Shown here one piece after another: positions 36,077 through 44,703 of a stretch of 64,000 bases of DNA (positions are counted from its first letter, which is position 1; each line of letters begins with the position of its first letter). The stretch lies in contig CANLOY010000005.1 of assembly GCA_947493005.1 (NCBI GenBank), positions 186,001 to 250,000 on the forward strand, in the 5' to 3' direction. The notes under the pieces are model-generated. The model searched no databases, had not been told where the DNA came from, and saw only the letters and a list, made by a program, of their open reading frames with translations. This DNA is from an uncultured Roseivirga sp. (GTDB taxonomy: Bacteria; Bacteroidota; Bacteroidia; Cytophagales; Cyclobacteriaceae). Made by a program: the position numbers and the translations under genes.

Positions 36077-36733
36077 TCAAGATAAGTATGAAATAATATC
36101 TGAACTCCACTCCTTAATAATGGGAATGTTATTAGCCATGTCAATTGGAATGGCTAAATGAGTTTGATATAAGGAATTGATGTCTAATTGAAGCAGCTTA
36201 TACTCGTTTCCAGATAGGCATGCAATGTCTTTATTGATAAGCACATGTTTCGGGTGAATACTGAAACCGGTACCAGCCACTTTGAGTACCGCTTCTTTTT
36301 GAGTCCAAAGCGTATAGAATTTCTGATGGTTTCCTTTGATCTCTTCCCATTCCAATGGTCGGAAAGTGTGAATGAAGTCATCCCATTCTAATTCGGGATT
36401 CATGTATTCTATGTCAATGCCAAGCGAATGATTGGTGGTCAAAGCACAAACAACATGTTGATGAGAGTGTGAAATGTTAAAATGTACTCTCTGAAGTGGA
36501 TCCGGTTTATCAAAATCGTTAAAGGAAAAGGGGGGGAGAATTGAAAGACTCAAACCCAAATCGCTCAAACCAGCTAAAAGCAATAGACGCCCGAATAAGC
36601 CAGTTTTGAAATCCTGTGGTCTCTTATATTGTCTTAATTTCTCTTGGTGACTCTCATCTAATAAAGCCATAGCTGTTTTCCAACTTTCAGTACTAAGATC
36701 TGCTCCGCAGTCTATATGGTAGATTCGAATCAC
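36077..36733 (-). CDS. Sfp-type 4'-phosphopantetheinyl transferase
   Basis: 218 aa. It transfers the phosphopantetheine arm from CoA to carrier-domain serines. The three family motifs are present: FNISHSHQHVVCAL near residue 130, LGIDIEYM near 148 with the Mg-binding acidic residues, and FYTLWTQKEAVLKVAGTG near 185. The length and motif spacing fit the Sfp/Gsp group, which has broad substrate range. Closing the NRPS locus on the opposite strand, it most likely activates its four carrier domains. It has its own promoter in the 250-bp spacer upstream. Confidence 0.93.
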   Translation of the reverse strand: MIRIYHIDCGADLSTESWKTAMALLDESHQEKLRQYKRPQDFKTGLFGRLLLLAGLSDLGLSLSILPPFSFNDFDKPDPLQRVHFNISHSHQHVVCALTTNHSLGIDIEYMNPELEWDDFIHTFRPLEWEEIKGNHQKFYTLWTQKEAVLKVAGTGFSIHPKHVLINKDIACLSGNEYKLLQLDINSLYQTHLAIPIDMANNIPIIKEWSSDIISYLS

Positions 36734-36930
36734 AAGTATGAATATAACTACTCACCAATGGTTTTATAGACTCTTAATAGTAAAATGATACTGAGGAGTC
36801 TGAATATTAAATCTACTCCTGGTTTAGAATTGTGAACTAGGCCTTCAATTCTAATAATATCACTTTGTATACCTGATAAAGCTGTTGGGTAAAAAAGCAA
36901 CGAGGGCTGTAGAGCCATAGAAACAAAAAA

Positions 36931-36959
36931 ACCTCCAGTAGTTACTAGAGGTTTTTTTT
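36931..36959. terminator. bidirectional terminator downstream of the S9 peptidase gene
   Basis: ACCTC-C-AGTA and TACT-A-GAGGT form a stem with one C-A mismatch around a 2-nt GT turn. A run of eight T follows on the plus strand and an A run (T run on minus) precedes it. It lies 25 bp past the stop of the minus-strand S9 peptidase gene, which it most likely terminates. The 77-aa ORF 36748-36981 in the track runs across it and is not a gene. Confidence 0.88.
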
Positions 36960-36983
36960 GTTCTAAATTTTCGGAGGACAATG

Positions 36984-39911
36984 TTAGAAACTTCTCTTTT
37001 CTAAATGCTCTTTCAGATCAACCTTATCAATTCCTTTTTCTATCCAGTCTGGTGCTTTAAGACCTTTCAAATGGTGATCGAAAAATTCCATCATTCTTAC
37101 GCTATAATCCTTTCGGTTTTCCAGCTTCCTGAGGCCGTGATTTTCTCCTTTGTATTGCACAAGTATGACCGGCTTTTTCAAACGTCTTAGTGCCGAGTAA
37201 TACTCGATACCTTGCGTAAAGTCAACAGCTCCATCTTTATCGTTATGCAGCATTAAGAGTGGGGTGTTTACTTTTTTCACGTGATAAACAGGACTGTTTC
37301 TTAAGTAAGAGTCCCAGTTCTCCCAAGGTGCGCCCCGGAATCTACCTTGAGAAGATTCGAAGATACCCATATTACCACCACCAGAATTCCAATAAATTAA
37401 ATCATACATGGAAACCATGTTGGTGAGAGGTGCTCCTGCAGCAGCTGCCTTGAACATATTAGTCTGGGTAATCAAGAATGCTGTTTGATAACCACCCCAT
37501 GAATGACCATGGATTCCAATGTTATCTGCGTCTACTACTCCCGTGGCAATTGCAGCTTTTACGGCAGGAAGTACTGCCCAAACTGCCGACATCCCTGGAT
37601 CATCTAGCTTGTAAACAATGTCTGGAATAAATACCGCATAGCCATTGCTGGTATACATGTTTGGGTTCCAGCCTGTACCACCAAAGCCTGGGTTCGACCA
37701 GTTATGGCGGGTCTGCGATAACTTTTCATAGTAATAAACTATGGTCGGATATTTTTTACCCTTTTCATAATTCGCGGGAAGGAATAGCGCGCCTTGGAGT
37801 TTATCTCCTTTATCAGTTACATAATCTACTAACTGAGTGCCTTCCGACCATGCGTATTTATCGGCATCTGGTGTATTGGCGGTAACTTGTTTTGGCGAAG
37901 AAAGCGATAAATCTGTCACAAACATTTCAGGTGGAGTATTGAAGGTTTGTTTGCTCAAGAATAAGATATCGGCATTTTCAGCTTTTCTAAGGCCACCAAT
38001 GTTTGCATCTTCCCAAATTAGAGAAGTAACACCAGGTTTTAGACCGCTTTTTCTTGTAGGCGAAAGTGTTGCTATTCCACTTTTCTTAGTCCATTCACCA
38101 TAGGTACGTATGTAAACCGTTTTGCTTAAATCGATTCCTTTTTCTTCTGGATCCAAACCAAATCTATACTGGTAGCGTATGCCTTCAGTTCTTCCATTTT
38201 GAGTCAGGTTTACTGGTTTAGCCTTGCCTGTTAAAGGGACCTGCCAAATATCCCATCCATCTCTAAGTAAAACGTACTTACTATCAGAACTCCAGCCGAG
38301 GATACTCACCATAGGCTTTTCTACATTATGATCGTCTTCAACATTTACAAAAGTGACAGGTAGGTTTTCAGTGATGTTTTTTGTAGTTCCACTAACTATA
38401 TCATGCACGAAATAATGCCCATCTTCACCATAAATGAATTTCGTACCATCGGTTGATGGCCTTGGATTAGATCCAAAAGAAGGAAGATAGAACTTGGTGA
38501 AAAGTTCTTTTTTCACACCTGTTTTCAGGTCTACAAGGTAAAAATCACTGTATCGCTGACCATCTAAATTCATGTCTAATTCGTAGTTCTGAGCATCAGA
38601 ACCTAAGGCATAAAGATGTTTTGGAAAAATACTCAAATTCTTCATGCTACTGTCTTGCAAAGCAGTATGCTTAGCAGTAGCAACATCATACATCGCCCAC
38701 ATGCTATAGCTTTTGTCTTGCCTCTCTGTTACTTGCTGACGTGATTGAAGTCTGCTGTCGTTCCAGTGCCAAAGCGTCATGTCAGGTTTGTCGGCATCAT
38801 TTTTCTTTTTCGGTTTTGCTTTCTTGGGGCTTACCTTAGCAATTGCCTTTTGTAAGTCCGAAATAGATTTAAGTGAAGTATCGGCCATGATTTCTTTTAA
38901 GGCCTTGGCTTGAGCTGATTTCACTGAGTCCTTATCTATCTCTTTTTTGGGAGTTGGTTTTTTCACAAGCTCTAATGGGTGAATCCCGTAGAAGAGTCTA
39001 GTCAGGTCTTCAGACCACATTGGTCTTCTATTGCCACTGATTGTATAATTCTGATCAAAGCCGGTGCTATCTTTCAGAGCATCGTATATAGTGACTTGTG
39101 GTTTATTCAGGTTTTTTACCCCAACTACTTTACCATGAGCTTGCTTGTACTTTTTGTCATCAACCATTTTCAATGCTGCAAATGCATCACCTTTTTCGGT
39201 CCAATTAATAAACTTGTATGAAGCTTTATCAGAGTCTAAAATTTGTGTGCTATTGCCGGTCATATCCATCAGATAGATACCATTTCCGGTTTTGTTAGCT
39301 GCATCAACAACATATGCCAGATGACTACCAGACTTATTGAACCTGAATTCAGTAACATTTCCAATGTTCTGAGATTTGTCAGTATTTAGATGATAAACCA
39401 AAAGGTCGGAACCTCTGGCTTTACCATTGCCATCTTTTGCCAGGTTAATAGCAAGCTGTGATGCTTCTTTATTGTTAAAAGAATAGCTGATCACATTTTC
39501 GAAAGTTTTCTTTTCGTCTTTGCCTAGCTCTAGTAAAGCGAGTTTATCTCTAAGTGGTTTACTTCTAGGGCCTTTATTTGCTTTTCTTGCACTAAACTTC
39601 GGGTATTCTTTGAAAGCGATCCATTTACTATCATCGCTGAATTCTATCGAAGGAAAACTGGTGGAACCAATTGGGAAAGACTTTGCTAAAGAATCTGGGT
39701 CGGAAATCTTTTTGAGAATTATTTCCCCATCGGCTTCTAGTGCTATGATTCCATAAGCAATCCATTGACCATCGGGGGATATTTTGAAAGAACCGCTCTG
39801 CATATATTTCCAAGTAGGAATGTCTTGCCAAGACATAGGCTTTTTTTCCTGGGCTATCGAAAAGCTGGCGAATAAAAAAAGTGCCCAGAGGGTGAGGAGT
39901 TGTTTACGCAT
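36984..39911 (-). CDS. secreted S9-family prolyl oligopeptidase-like peptidase
   Basis: 975 aa with signal peptide MRKQLLTLWALFLFASFSIA, so exported to the periplasm or cell surface. The N-terminal two thirds are an irregular beta-propeller with PD40-type strands, interrupted by a lysine-rich linker (PKKAKPKKKND). The C-terminal alpha/beta-hydrolase has the triad Ser in GIHGHSWGGYQTA, Asp in LHNDKDGAVDF and His in KGENHGLRK. It is longer than classical DPP IV-like enzymes because of the linker. These enzymes typically trim peptides in nutrient scavenging. No link to the NRPS product can be shown. A single gene with a strong terminator. Confidence 0.93.
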   Translation of the reverse strand: MRKQLLTLWALFLFASFSIAQEKKPMSWQDIPTWKYMQSGSFKISPDGQWIAYGIIALEADGEIILKKISDPDSLAKSFPIGSTSFPSIEFSDDSKWIAFKEYPKFSARKANKGPRSKPLRDKLALLELGKDEKKTFENVISYSFNNKEASQLAINLAKDGNGKARGSDLLVYHLNTDKSQNIGNVTEFRFNKSGSHLAYVVDAANKTGNGIYLMDMTGNSTQILDSDKASYKFINWTEKGDAFAALKMVDDKKYKQAHGKVVGVKNLNKPQVTIYDALKDSTGFDQNYTISGNRRPMWSEDLTRLFYGIHPLELVKKPTPKKEIDKDSVKSAQAKALKEIMADTSLKSISDLQKAIAKVSPKKAKPKKKNDADKPDMTLWHWNDSRLQSRQQVTERQDKSYSMWAMYDVATAKHTALQDSSMKNLSIFPKHLYALGSDAQNYELDMNLDGQRYSDFYLVDLKTGVKKELFTKFYLPSFGSNPRPSTDGTKFIYGEDGHYFVHDIVSGTTKNITENLPVTFVNVEDDHNVEKPMVSILGWSSDSKYVLLRDGWDIWQVPLTGKAKPVNLTQNGRTEGIRYQYRFGLDPEEKGIDLSKTVYIRTYGEWTKKSGIATLSPTRKSGLKPGVTSLIWEDANIGGLRKAENADILFLSKQTFNTPPEMFVTDLSLSSPKQVTANTPDADKYAWSEGTQLVDYVTDKGDKLQGALFLPANYEKGKKYPTIVYYYEKLSQTRHNWSNPGFGGTGWNPNMYTSNGYAVFIPDIVYKLDDPGMSAVWAVLPAVKAAIATGVVDADNIGIHGHSWGGYQTAFLITQTNMFKAAAAGAPLTNMVSMYDLIYWNSGGGNMGIFESSQGRFRGAPWENWDSYLRNSPVYHVKKVNTPLLMLHNDKDGAVDFTQGIEYYSALRRLKKPVILVQYKGENHGLRKLENRKDYSVRMMEFFDHHLKGLKAPDWIEKGIDKVDLKEHLEKRSF

Positions 39912-40078
39912 GGTTAAGTTTTTTTGTAGGGGAAATTAACTAAAAATTCATGGTTCTAGTAGGGGTTGACAGATTTTAACAGGAGAGTTATGGTATGCCA
40001 GAACCTAAAAATTAATTAGTCAATAACCTTAACCGCCTTTGCCTCTTACTTAATCTCAACTTGTGTTGCCTGAAGGTC

Positions 40079-40768
40079 TTACTGATTCGAAGGTATCTTG
40101 ACAACATTATAGATCGCATGAAGCCTGCCTCTTTCAATAGCCCAACCAACGTTTCCATAATCGAAATGCCAGTACTCTTTAAGATCGCAAACAAAGCCTT
40201 CTTTTTCAAAGAGTCTCATCAGTAGCGTCCTGTTCTCTCTTGCCTCTGCAGATATATCTGGGTGGTGGGGATAACAGTGTTCGGTTAAATCAATGTCATA
40301 TCCTTTATTAGTGCCAAAATTCAAGACAGACTTCGTTTTCTTGTCATAAATCAAAGCATCAACAGCTCCTCCAGTGGCATGGGTGGACTTTTGTTCAGAC
40401 GCTATGAAACGGGCGACAAGTTCTTTTAACTGTGTCAGAGACTCTTCAGGGTGCTTTTTTTGAAGAAGCATCAGTTTATTATTCCATAACTTCCTTTGAT
40501 GTTCGAAGGACCGCCAGGCAGACCGTATGATCAAAGTCTTGTTTTGTTTATCCAGGGTCTGGCTTATTCGGCCAATTTTCTCTACCAATGCCTTACGAAC
40601 CAAGTATTGATAGTCTTTCACTATTGAAGGTTCGAAGATTAGGTTGAATCCAGCACTCAACAGACTGACTAACACCTCATGATTTTCTTTAATGGGAAAG
40701 GAGGGTTCCAACTGCTTATGCAATAAATCCTGTCTGTTTACATAAGCACAATATTCCTTAGCGTTCAT
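40079..40768 (-). CDS. M15-family D-Ala-D-Ala dipeptidase (VanX/DdpX-like)
   Basis: 229 aa zinc dipeptidase. The zinc ligands and catalytic residues are visible in STHATGGAVDALIYD (His and Asp) and KEYWHFDYG (catalytic Glu and third His), the VanX-like SxHxxGxAxD and ExxH pattern. There is no signal peptide, so it acts in the cytoplasm, where VanX-like enzymes split D-Ala-D-Ala-type dipeptides from cell-wall turnover. It starts 4 bp after the stop of the PLP racemase and ends the three-gene operon. Confidence 0.87.
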   Translation of the reverse strand: MNAKEYCAYVNRQDLLHKQLEPSFPIKENHEVLVSLLSAGFNLIFEPSIVKDYQYLVRKALVEKIGRISQTLDKQNKTLIIRSAWRSFEHQRKLWNNKLMLLQKKHPEESLTQLKELVARFIASEQKSTHATGGAVDALIYDKKTKSVLNFGTNKGYDIDLTEHCYPHHPDISAEARENRTLLMRLFEKEGFVCDLKEYWHFDYGNVGWAIERGRLHAIYNVVKIPSNQ

Positions 40769-40772
40769 TGAC

Positions 40773-41834
40773 CTATTCTACAATTAATTTGGAGACATAA
40801 GAAGATGTCATGAGTGAAAGTAGCGCATTATAGTTGATATTGAACCGTACTTCTTGCCCTACCTTTAAATTGGTTTTACCTGTATCTACCACGATATGGT
40901 CACTGCTGGAGGAAAGGATGTCAATTTTCGATAAAGGAGTAAGGTCAGAGATCATAACGTCTTGTTGGCCAATGCCTAAAAGTGCTCTTTTTATAGTGCC
41001 TCTATCTTTGAACGAAGGCTTACACCCAGCAGCATTTTGACCTATAATGCCAAAAGGAAGGCTTGGTTTGGACTGTACTTCGATGGCTTCGGCCACTAGT
41101 TGAAAAGCATCTGTAAACAAACCCGGGATTGGCTTTCTGTGTATTGTTTCGCAGCCGAGAAAAATGGACTCACCTAATCGGAGATCATTGACCCGACCAA
41201 TGTCAGTGGTGTGCATAAACCAATGATAGTTGGCCGAATTACCACCGGAAATGACCTCTAACTTTATTCTGAACTTCTTTTCGACTGAATTGGCAATAGC
41301 TGAGAGTTGATTCATATTATTTTCATCAGGTATAATTCCTCCCATGCATGCCAGGTTGGTGCCTAACCCCATTAGTCTCAGCCCTTTTAATTCCAATAAT
41401 TTGGCAATAGTTTTATCCAGTTCATCCGGCATAAGGCCTTCTCTTAAATCACCAAGTTCTACCATTAAAATTACCTGATGAATTAGACCAAGTTCCAAGG
41501 CAAATTTCGAAAGCGCCCTGAGGATCACTATTTCTGAATTAAGGCTGCAATCTGCGTTTTGAACGACTTGCTCAACCTGACTGAGCATCGGGCCTCTTAA
41601 TAGTAGGAAATGGGCTTCAATTCCGTTTTCCCGCATGTTTATGATGTTGCCAAGCCGTGAATCCCCAAGTGTCTTGATACCGCTATTAATGAGTGTTGCG
41701 ACAATCTCAGAATGACCGCATATGGCTTTGGTCACACCACTTACCTTGATGCCATTTGACCCATAAAGATCAACAAGGGTTCGTGCATTATGGGCTATTT
41801 TTCGCAGATTTATTTCTATTCGAGGTGATATCAT
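40773..41834 (-). CDS. PLP-dependent alanine/ornithine racemase family protein
   Basis: 353 aa, alanine-racemase N-terminal fold (type III PLP enzyme). The PLP lysine is in VSGVTKAICG near residue 36. Further family segments are KTLGDSRLGNIINM, ELGDLREGLMPDEL and VISGGNSANYHW. This family includes the ornithine racemase Orr and broad-specificity racemases; substrate choice cannot be read from the motifs. The start overlaps the stop of the DUF1611 gene by 4 nt (ATGA) and the dipeptidase follows after 4 bp, so the three are one operon. Confidence 0.88.
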   Translation of the reverse strand: MISPRIEINLRKIAHNARTLVDLYGSNGIKVSGVTKAICGHSEIVATLINSGIKTLGDSRLGNIINMRENGIEAHFLLLRGPMLSQVEQVVQNADCSLNSEIVILRALSKFALELGLIHQVILMVELGDLREGLMPDELDKTIAKLLELKGLRLMGLGTNLACMGGIIPDENNMNQLSAIANSVEKKFRIKLEVISGGNSANYHWFMHTTDIGRVNDLRLGESIFLGCETIHRKPIPGLFTDAFQLVAEAIEVQSKPSLPFGIIGQNAAGCKPSFKDRGTIKRALLGIGQQDVMISDLTPLSKIDILSSSSDHIVVDTGKTNLKVGQEVRFNINYNALLSLMTSSYVSKLIVE

Positions 41835-42901
41835 TTGAGACTCAAAGGGAGTAGATATAAACGCGATAGCTGTGCGACAAGCTTGTCACAACCTTGAGTA
41901 AGCACATCTGTCACCGGAATTCTGTGTTTTTCTTCGTATTGAACAATATGGCTATCCAGTTCCTTGTCAGTCATTCCCTCATGGTTGAGCGTTATGGCTA
42001 CTACTTTTGATTTGGAAAAAACCTCCAGAAGCTCTATTTCACTAACTATTGTTGGCATTTGGTAGTCTGGAAAATCACAACGCGTTTTTCTTTTCGGAGG
42101 GTGTTGTAAGATGATGGCATTGGGCATAGCCCCACGAATAATGGCTGAAGAAGAGGTGAATGCGGGATGACCCAATGCTCCTTGCCCTTCGACAATAATA
42201 ATGTCTGGTTTTTCTTCTTCATACGCGGTTACAATCGCATGCTCTACAGCACCACTGGCAAAGCCTGAGCTGAGCATATCTACAGCAAAACCATATTTGG
42301 CTCCCTGAAGTAAGCCTGTTTGACCTGTGGCAATGAAAACTACTCTTATTCCTTCAGCTCTTAAAGCTTTTACTAATTCTACGGCTGTGGTTCTTTTTCC
42401 TACAGCACAGTCAGTGCCCAACACTGCAACTACCGGTGCTTTTACTGTTTTGATTTTACCAGTAAACGAATGCAAATGCTTTCTTTTTAAAGGTTTTCGG
42501 ATATCATAGATTTTCACTCCAAATTCTGCGGCACTTTGAGCCAATTCAGGATCATCAGAGAAGAATTCAGGAAGTCCATTCACAATGTTCATTCCCATTT
42601 TCATGGCTGAAAGGATTACTTCACGATCTTCATTGCCAATAACAGGTGTTAGAGGTGCGATGCCATAAATGAAGTATTTTGGAACTTGGCTCAGGTTAGC
42701 AATGGCCTCATAAATACTGTGAAAAATAGGTATACCATTTTTCACACCATCTAAGTGTTCACCTGCATCCATAACGTTTTTGGTGCTATCGATCACTCCA
42801 ACAATTTTGAATTTTTCCGAATGTCGGACTAACCCATTGGCGACTTTCCCATCTAATTTTCCAAACTCGTTTTCACAATATATTAATGCTTCTGATTCCA
42901 T
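41831..42901 (-). CDS. DUF1611 family protein (DgcN-like, N-acyl-D-amino-acid metabolism)
   Basis: 356 aa. An N-terminal Rossmann-like part is followed by a P-loop NTPase-like domain with VLGTDCAVGKRTTAVEL near residue 180, IIIVEGQGALGHPAF near 240 and AITLNHEGM near 320. DUF1611 includes DgcN, reported as a D-glutamate N-acetyltransferase working with an enolase-family partner (DgcA). That partner gene is not in the window. The surrounding racemase and VanX-like dipeptidase suggest a route for D-amino acids or muropeptide-derived dipeptides. Assignment to DgcN activity is by family, not by specific residues. Confidence 0.82.
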   Translation of the reverse strand: MESEALIYCENEFGKLDGKVANGLVRHSEKFKIVGVIDSTKNVMDAGEHLDGVKNGIPIFHSIYEAIANLSQVPKYFIYGIAPLTPVIGNEDREVILSAMKMGMNIVNGLPEFFSDDPELAQSAAEFGVKIYDIRKPLKRKHLHSFTGKIKTVKAPVVAVLGTDCAVGKRTTAVELVKALRAEGIRVVFIATGQTGLLQGAKYGFAVDMLSSGFASGAVEHAIVTAYEEEKPDIIIVEGQGALGHPAFTSSSAIIRGAMPNAIILQHPPKRKTRCDFPDYQMPTIVSEIELLEVFSKSKVVAITLNHEGMTDKELDSHIVQYEEKHRIPVTDVLTQGCDKLVAQLSRLYLLPLSLK

Positions 42902-42973
42902 GGTTGCTTGATTATCTGATGACCCTGAATAGGATCAGAGACTTGTTTGTTGAAATAGTATTACTGTGAGTTT

Positions 42974-43177
42974 TTATGATTTCCTGAGTGGTTCAACTAG
43001 CTCTCGCTCATAGTAAACCAATTCATCATCTTCAGGGGCATCGACTATTTTGCAGTAGTAAACTCTATGCACGTAACGTCTGATGATCAAAGGAATGGAG
43101 GGGCACTCTTTGGCATAAACGACTTCTCCTTCTTTGAATTTGTTGTCCAGGCTTGGTTTAAATCGATCCATTCCCAT
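42974..43177 (-). CDS. conserved small protein of Bacteroidota, 67 aa
   Basis: Function unknown. Residues FKEGEVVYAKECPSIPLIIR and RVYYCKIVDAPEDDELVYYE followed by RELVEP form a compact, beta-rich, SH3-like pattern, which I recall as a conserved small-protein family in this phylum. Two cysteines are present. The start overlaps the end of the 123-aa gene by 20 nt in another frame, so the two are translated from one mRNA. Confidence 0.7.
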   Translation of the reverse strand: MGMDRFKPSLDNKFKEGEVVYAKECPSIPLIIRRYVHRVYYCKIVDAPEDDELVYYERELVEPLRKS

Positions 43178-43529
43178 ATTCTTCTGGTCTTTTCATTTCA
43201 ACAAATACGTCTTCTTGTTTTGTGTCTATTGGAATTAATTGAAGTAGCAAAGGTGACTGCTTATCTTTCCTTGTATTGAGTGTAAACCGATTACATACGG
43301 TTTTTAGATAAGTAAAGACCTTAGATGTGACTTGATTCCATGCGTTGAAAACTTCTCGATAAGTACCTAAAATTGAATTGTTCAGGATGTCGAAGAGATT
43401 GGATTTGCTGACTTTCAAATTAGTCAAAACTAGCTTTCTTCCATCAATGCTATTAGCAGCATAATAATGATGAAATGAATTGCTTTTCTTTTGATTGATA
43501 TTCGCTATTTTAAGTTGTCTTTTGTTCAT
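43158..43529 (-). CDS. hypothetical 123-aa protein
   Basis: Not recognised. Basic N-terminus (MNKRQLKIANINQKKS), then a mixed region with HHYYAANSIDGRKLVLTNLK and a predicted helix around LGTYREVFNAWNQV. No signal peptide or membrane segment. It is the first gene of a two-gene unit with the 67-aa gene. Its promoter region carries the TTACATAAACCT motif also found upstream of the CsbD-like gene, at nearly the same distance. Confidence 0.6.
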   Translation of the reverse strand: MNKRQLKIANINQKKSNSFHHYYAANSIDGRKLVLTNLKVSKSNLFDILNNSILGTYREVFNAWNQVTSKVFTYLKTVCNRFTLNTRKDKQSPLLLQLIPIDTKQEDVFVEMKRPEEYGNGSI

Positions 43530-43604
43530 GATTTAGAGTTTTATGACTACCTGCAAAACTGATAATAATCACTTGGCTATACGTTACAGATTGCTAAGCA
43601 AGGG

Positions 43605-43616
43605 TTACATAAACCT
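43605..43616 (-). promoter_or_regulatory. AGGTTTATGTAA motif, 76 bp upstream of the 123-aa gene
   Basis: Read on the plus strand as TTACATAAACCT. The identical 12-mer occurs at 44388, 73 bp upstream of the CsbD-like start, and related sites lie at 44410 and 45287. Likely a shared operator of the small stress-type genes. Confidence 0.5.
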
Positions 43617-43772
43617 CACATGAATTATTAAAGAAAATCTTTCAGATGATCCTTCCCTACTTATTGACGTCTGAAAGTGTAAGCCCAAAGAATTGACTGC
43701 AACCTTAAATGTCTTCAAACAGGGTATTAGCCAAGTTCAATGGGCTTAAAAGATGTCTTAATAATCAATGGG

Positions 43773-43898
43773 TTATAAATCATTGGAGGTACGAAGCTTC
43801 TCGTTCCGTTTCTCAGCTTTAGCCGCACGTTTTTCCTTTAGTGTTTTGGAAGCCGGGGTTTTTCCGGATTTTTCTTTTCCATTTTTTTCTTTCGACAT
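43773..43898 (-). CDS. 41-aa lysine-rich small protein (missed by the ORF track)
   Basis: Reading the minus strand from the ATG at 43898 gives MSKEKNGKEKSGKTPASKTL followed by KEKRAAKAEKRNEKLRTSNDL and a TAA. The protein is highly basic, almost free of hydrophobic residues and probably disordered. Small proteins with a core like KTPASKTLKEKRAAK recur in Bacteroidota genomes next to general stress genes. The 88-aa plus-strand ORF in the track (43768-44034) is its shadow. It may bind nucleic acid, but that is only a guess from charge. Confidence 0.65.
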   Translation of the reverse strand: MSKEKNGKEKSGKTPASKTLKEKRAAKAEKRNEKLRTSNDL

Positions 43899-44039
43899 AT
43901 CTATACTTTACGGGTTCAAACTCTTTCTTAAAGGTGCGTTTTATCATGAATGGGCGCCTTACATCGAAGTCATAAATACTTACAGATATGCCATATTTCT
44001 TTATTGTGACTTAAGGTTTTTAGAAAGCTTGTGATTGAG

Positions 44040-44315
44040 CTAGTTCCTGCGAGTCAAATTTCGCCTGGTTTTGAAACGTATTTGCACGCCCCTTTTTGGA
44101 AAACTCTTTTCCAGAATCCGCATTACTTCTTCACGTGAAAGCATCAATCTGCCTTCTACTTTATTCAATAATTCATGTTCTGCACCAAAAGCAAATTGTA
44201 AATCTTCATTGGTCAATTGAGGATATGCCTTCTGGAGTAGCTTTGACTGTTTTAACCAATCCCCCTTTATTTTAAAGGTCATTCCACTTCTATAGTATAC
44301 TATTTTTGAGCTCAT
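44040..44315 (-). CDS. CsbD-like general stress protein with basic C-terminal tail
   Basis: 91 aa from the ATG at 44315 (MSSKIVYY); the ORF track starts 11 codons earlier. The centre (FKIKGDWLKQSKLLQKAYPQ, then LTNEDLQFAFGAEHELLNKV) follows the CsbD pattern of a Trp-containing first helix, a Leu-Thr-(x)-Asp-Leu turn and an acidic Glu-Leu-Leu helix. The tail KRGVQIRFKTRRNLTRRN is unusually basic. CsbD-like proteins are induced under general stress in many bacteria; their biochemical role is unknown. The promoter region holds the AGGTTTATGTAA motif. Confidence 0.7.
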   Translation of the reverse strand: MSSKIVYYRSGMTFKIKGDWLKQSKLLQKAYPQLTNEDLQFAFGAEHELLNKVEGRLMLSREEVMRILEKSFPKRGVQIRFKTRRNLTRRN

Positions 44316-44387
44316 TTCTTTCGTTTTTACATGGTGCAAAGCTGGCATCTATCTACTCACGGAATATTACATTTTATGAAATCAGGC

Positions 44388-44420
44388 TTACATAAACCTT
44401 AGTATTTCAGGGTTATGTCA
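44388..44420. promoter_or_regulatory. inverted motif pair between the CsbD-like gene and the 74-aa ORF
   Basis: TTACATAAACCT at 44388 (minus orientation AGGTTTATGTAA) and GGGTTATGTCA at 44410 (plus orientation) face each other in the spacer between divergent genes. The pair could be a shared operator for both promoters. Confidence 0.5.
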
Positions 44421-44466
44421 GTTTATAAGTGAGCGTTTACGTATATATGTTCAAAATCATTAAGAT

Positions 44467-44691
44467 ATGGACAAGCACATCTTGCTTTCAATGGGATTAC
44501 CAATGCGCATCCGAAGCCGTGCTGGGAAATGTGCCACAGTAGAAATGAACAAGGGTTTTTTTGTGGTTTGCAGGTTTCATCCAAATAGCAGCCTATATCT
44601 GAACGATGCTAATCTCCAAGGCTGGTACCCAGTTAACTACCTATCTCGAATTATCTATATGATTAAAAACAAACTTCGGCAACATGCCTGA
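44467..44691 (+). CDS. hypothetical 74-aa protein
   Basis: Not recognised with certainty. The product (start MDKHILLSMGLPMRIRSRAG, then CATVEMNKGFFVVCRFH) has a plausible mix of residues, a hydrophobic core and a basic C-terminus (MIKNKLRQHA). It is not a shadow of a gene on the other strand. It is divergent from the CsbD-like gene and preceded by a copy of the GGTTTATGTAA-like motif. The alternative is a chance ORF. Confidence 0.45.
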   Translation: MDKHILLSMGLPMRIRSRAGKCATVEMNKGFFVVCRFHPNSSLYLNDANLQGWYPVNYLSRIIYMIKNKLRQHA

Positions 44692-44703
44692 ATATAGTGC
44701 TGA

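Noticed and set aside
11161-36733. An MbtH-like protein for the NRPS
   Set aside because: Searched every small ORF in the locus for the conserved Trp/Pro MbtH pattern; none found. Many NRPSs work without one or use one encoded elsewhere.
36748-36981. 77-aa minus-strand ORF in the track
   Set aside because: It runs across a clear bidirectional terminator and has no protein-like pattern.
43768-44034. 88-aa plus-strand ORF
   Set aside because: Shadow of the 41-aa lysine-rich gene on the other strand; its Phe/Ser-rich composition is the complement of Lys codons.
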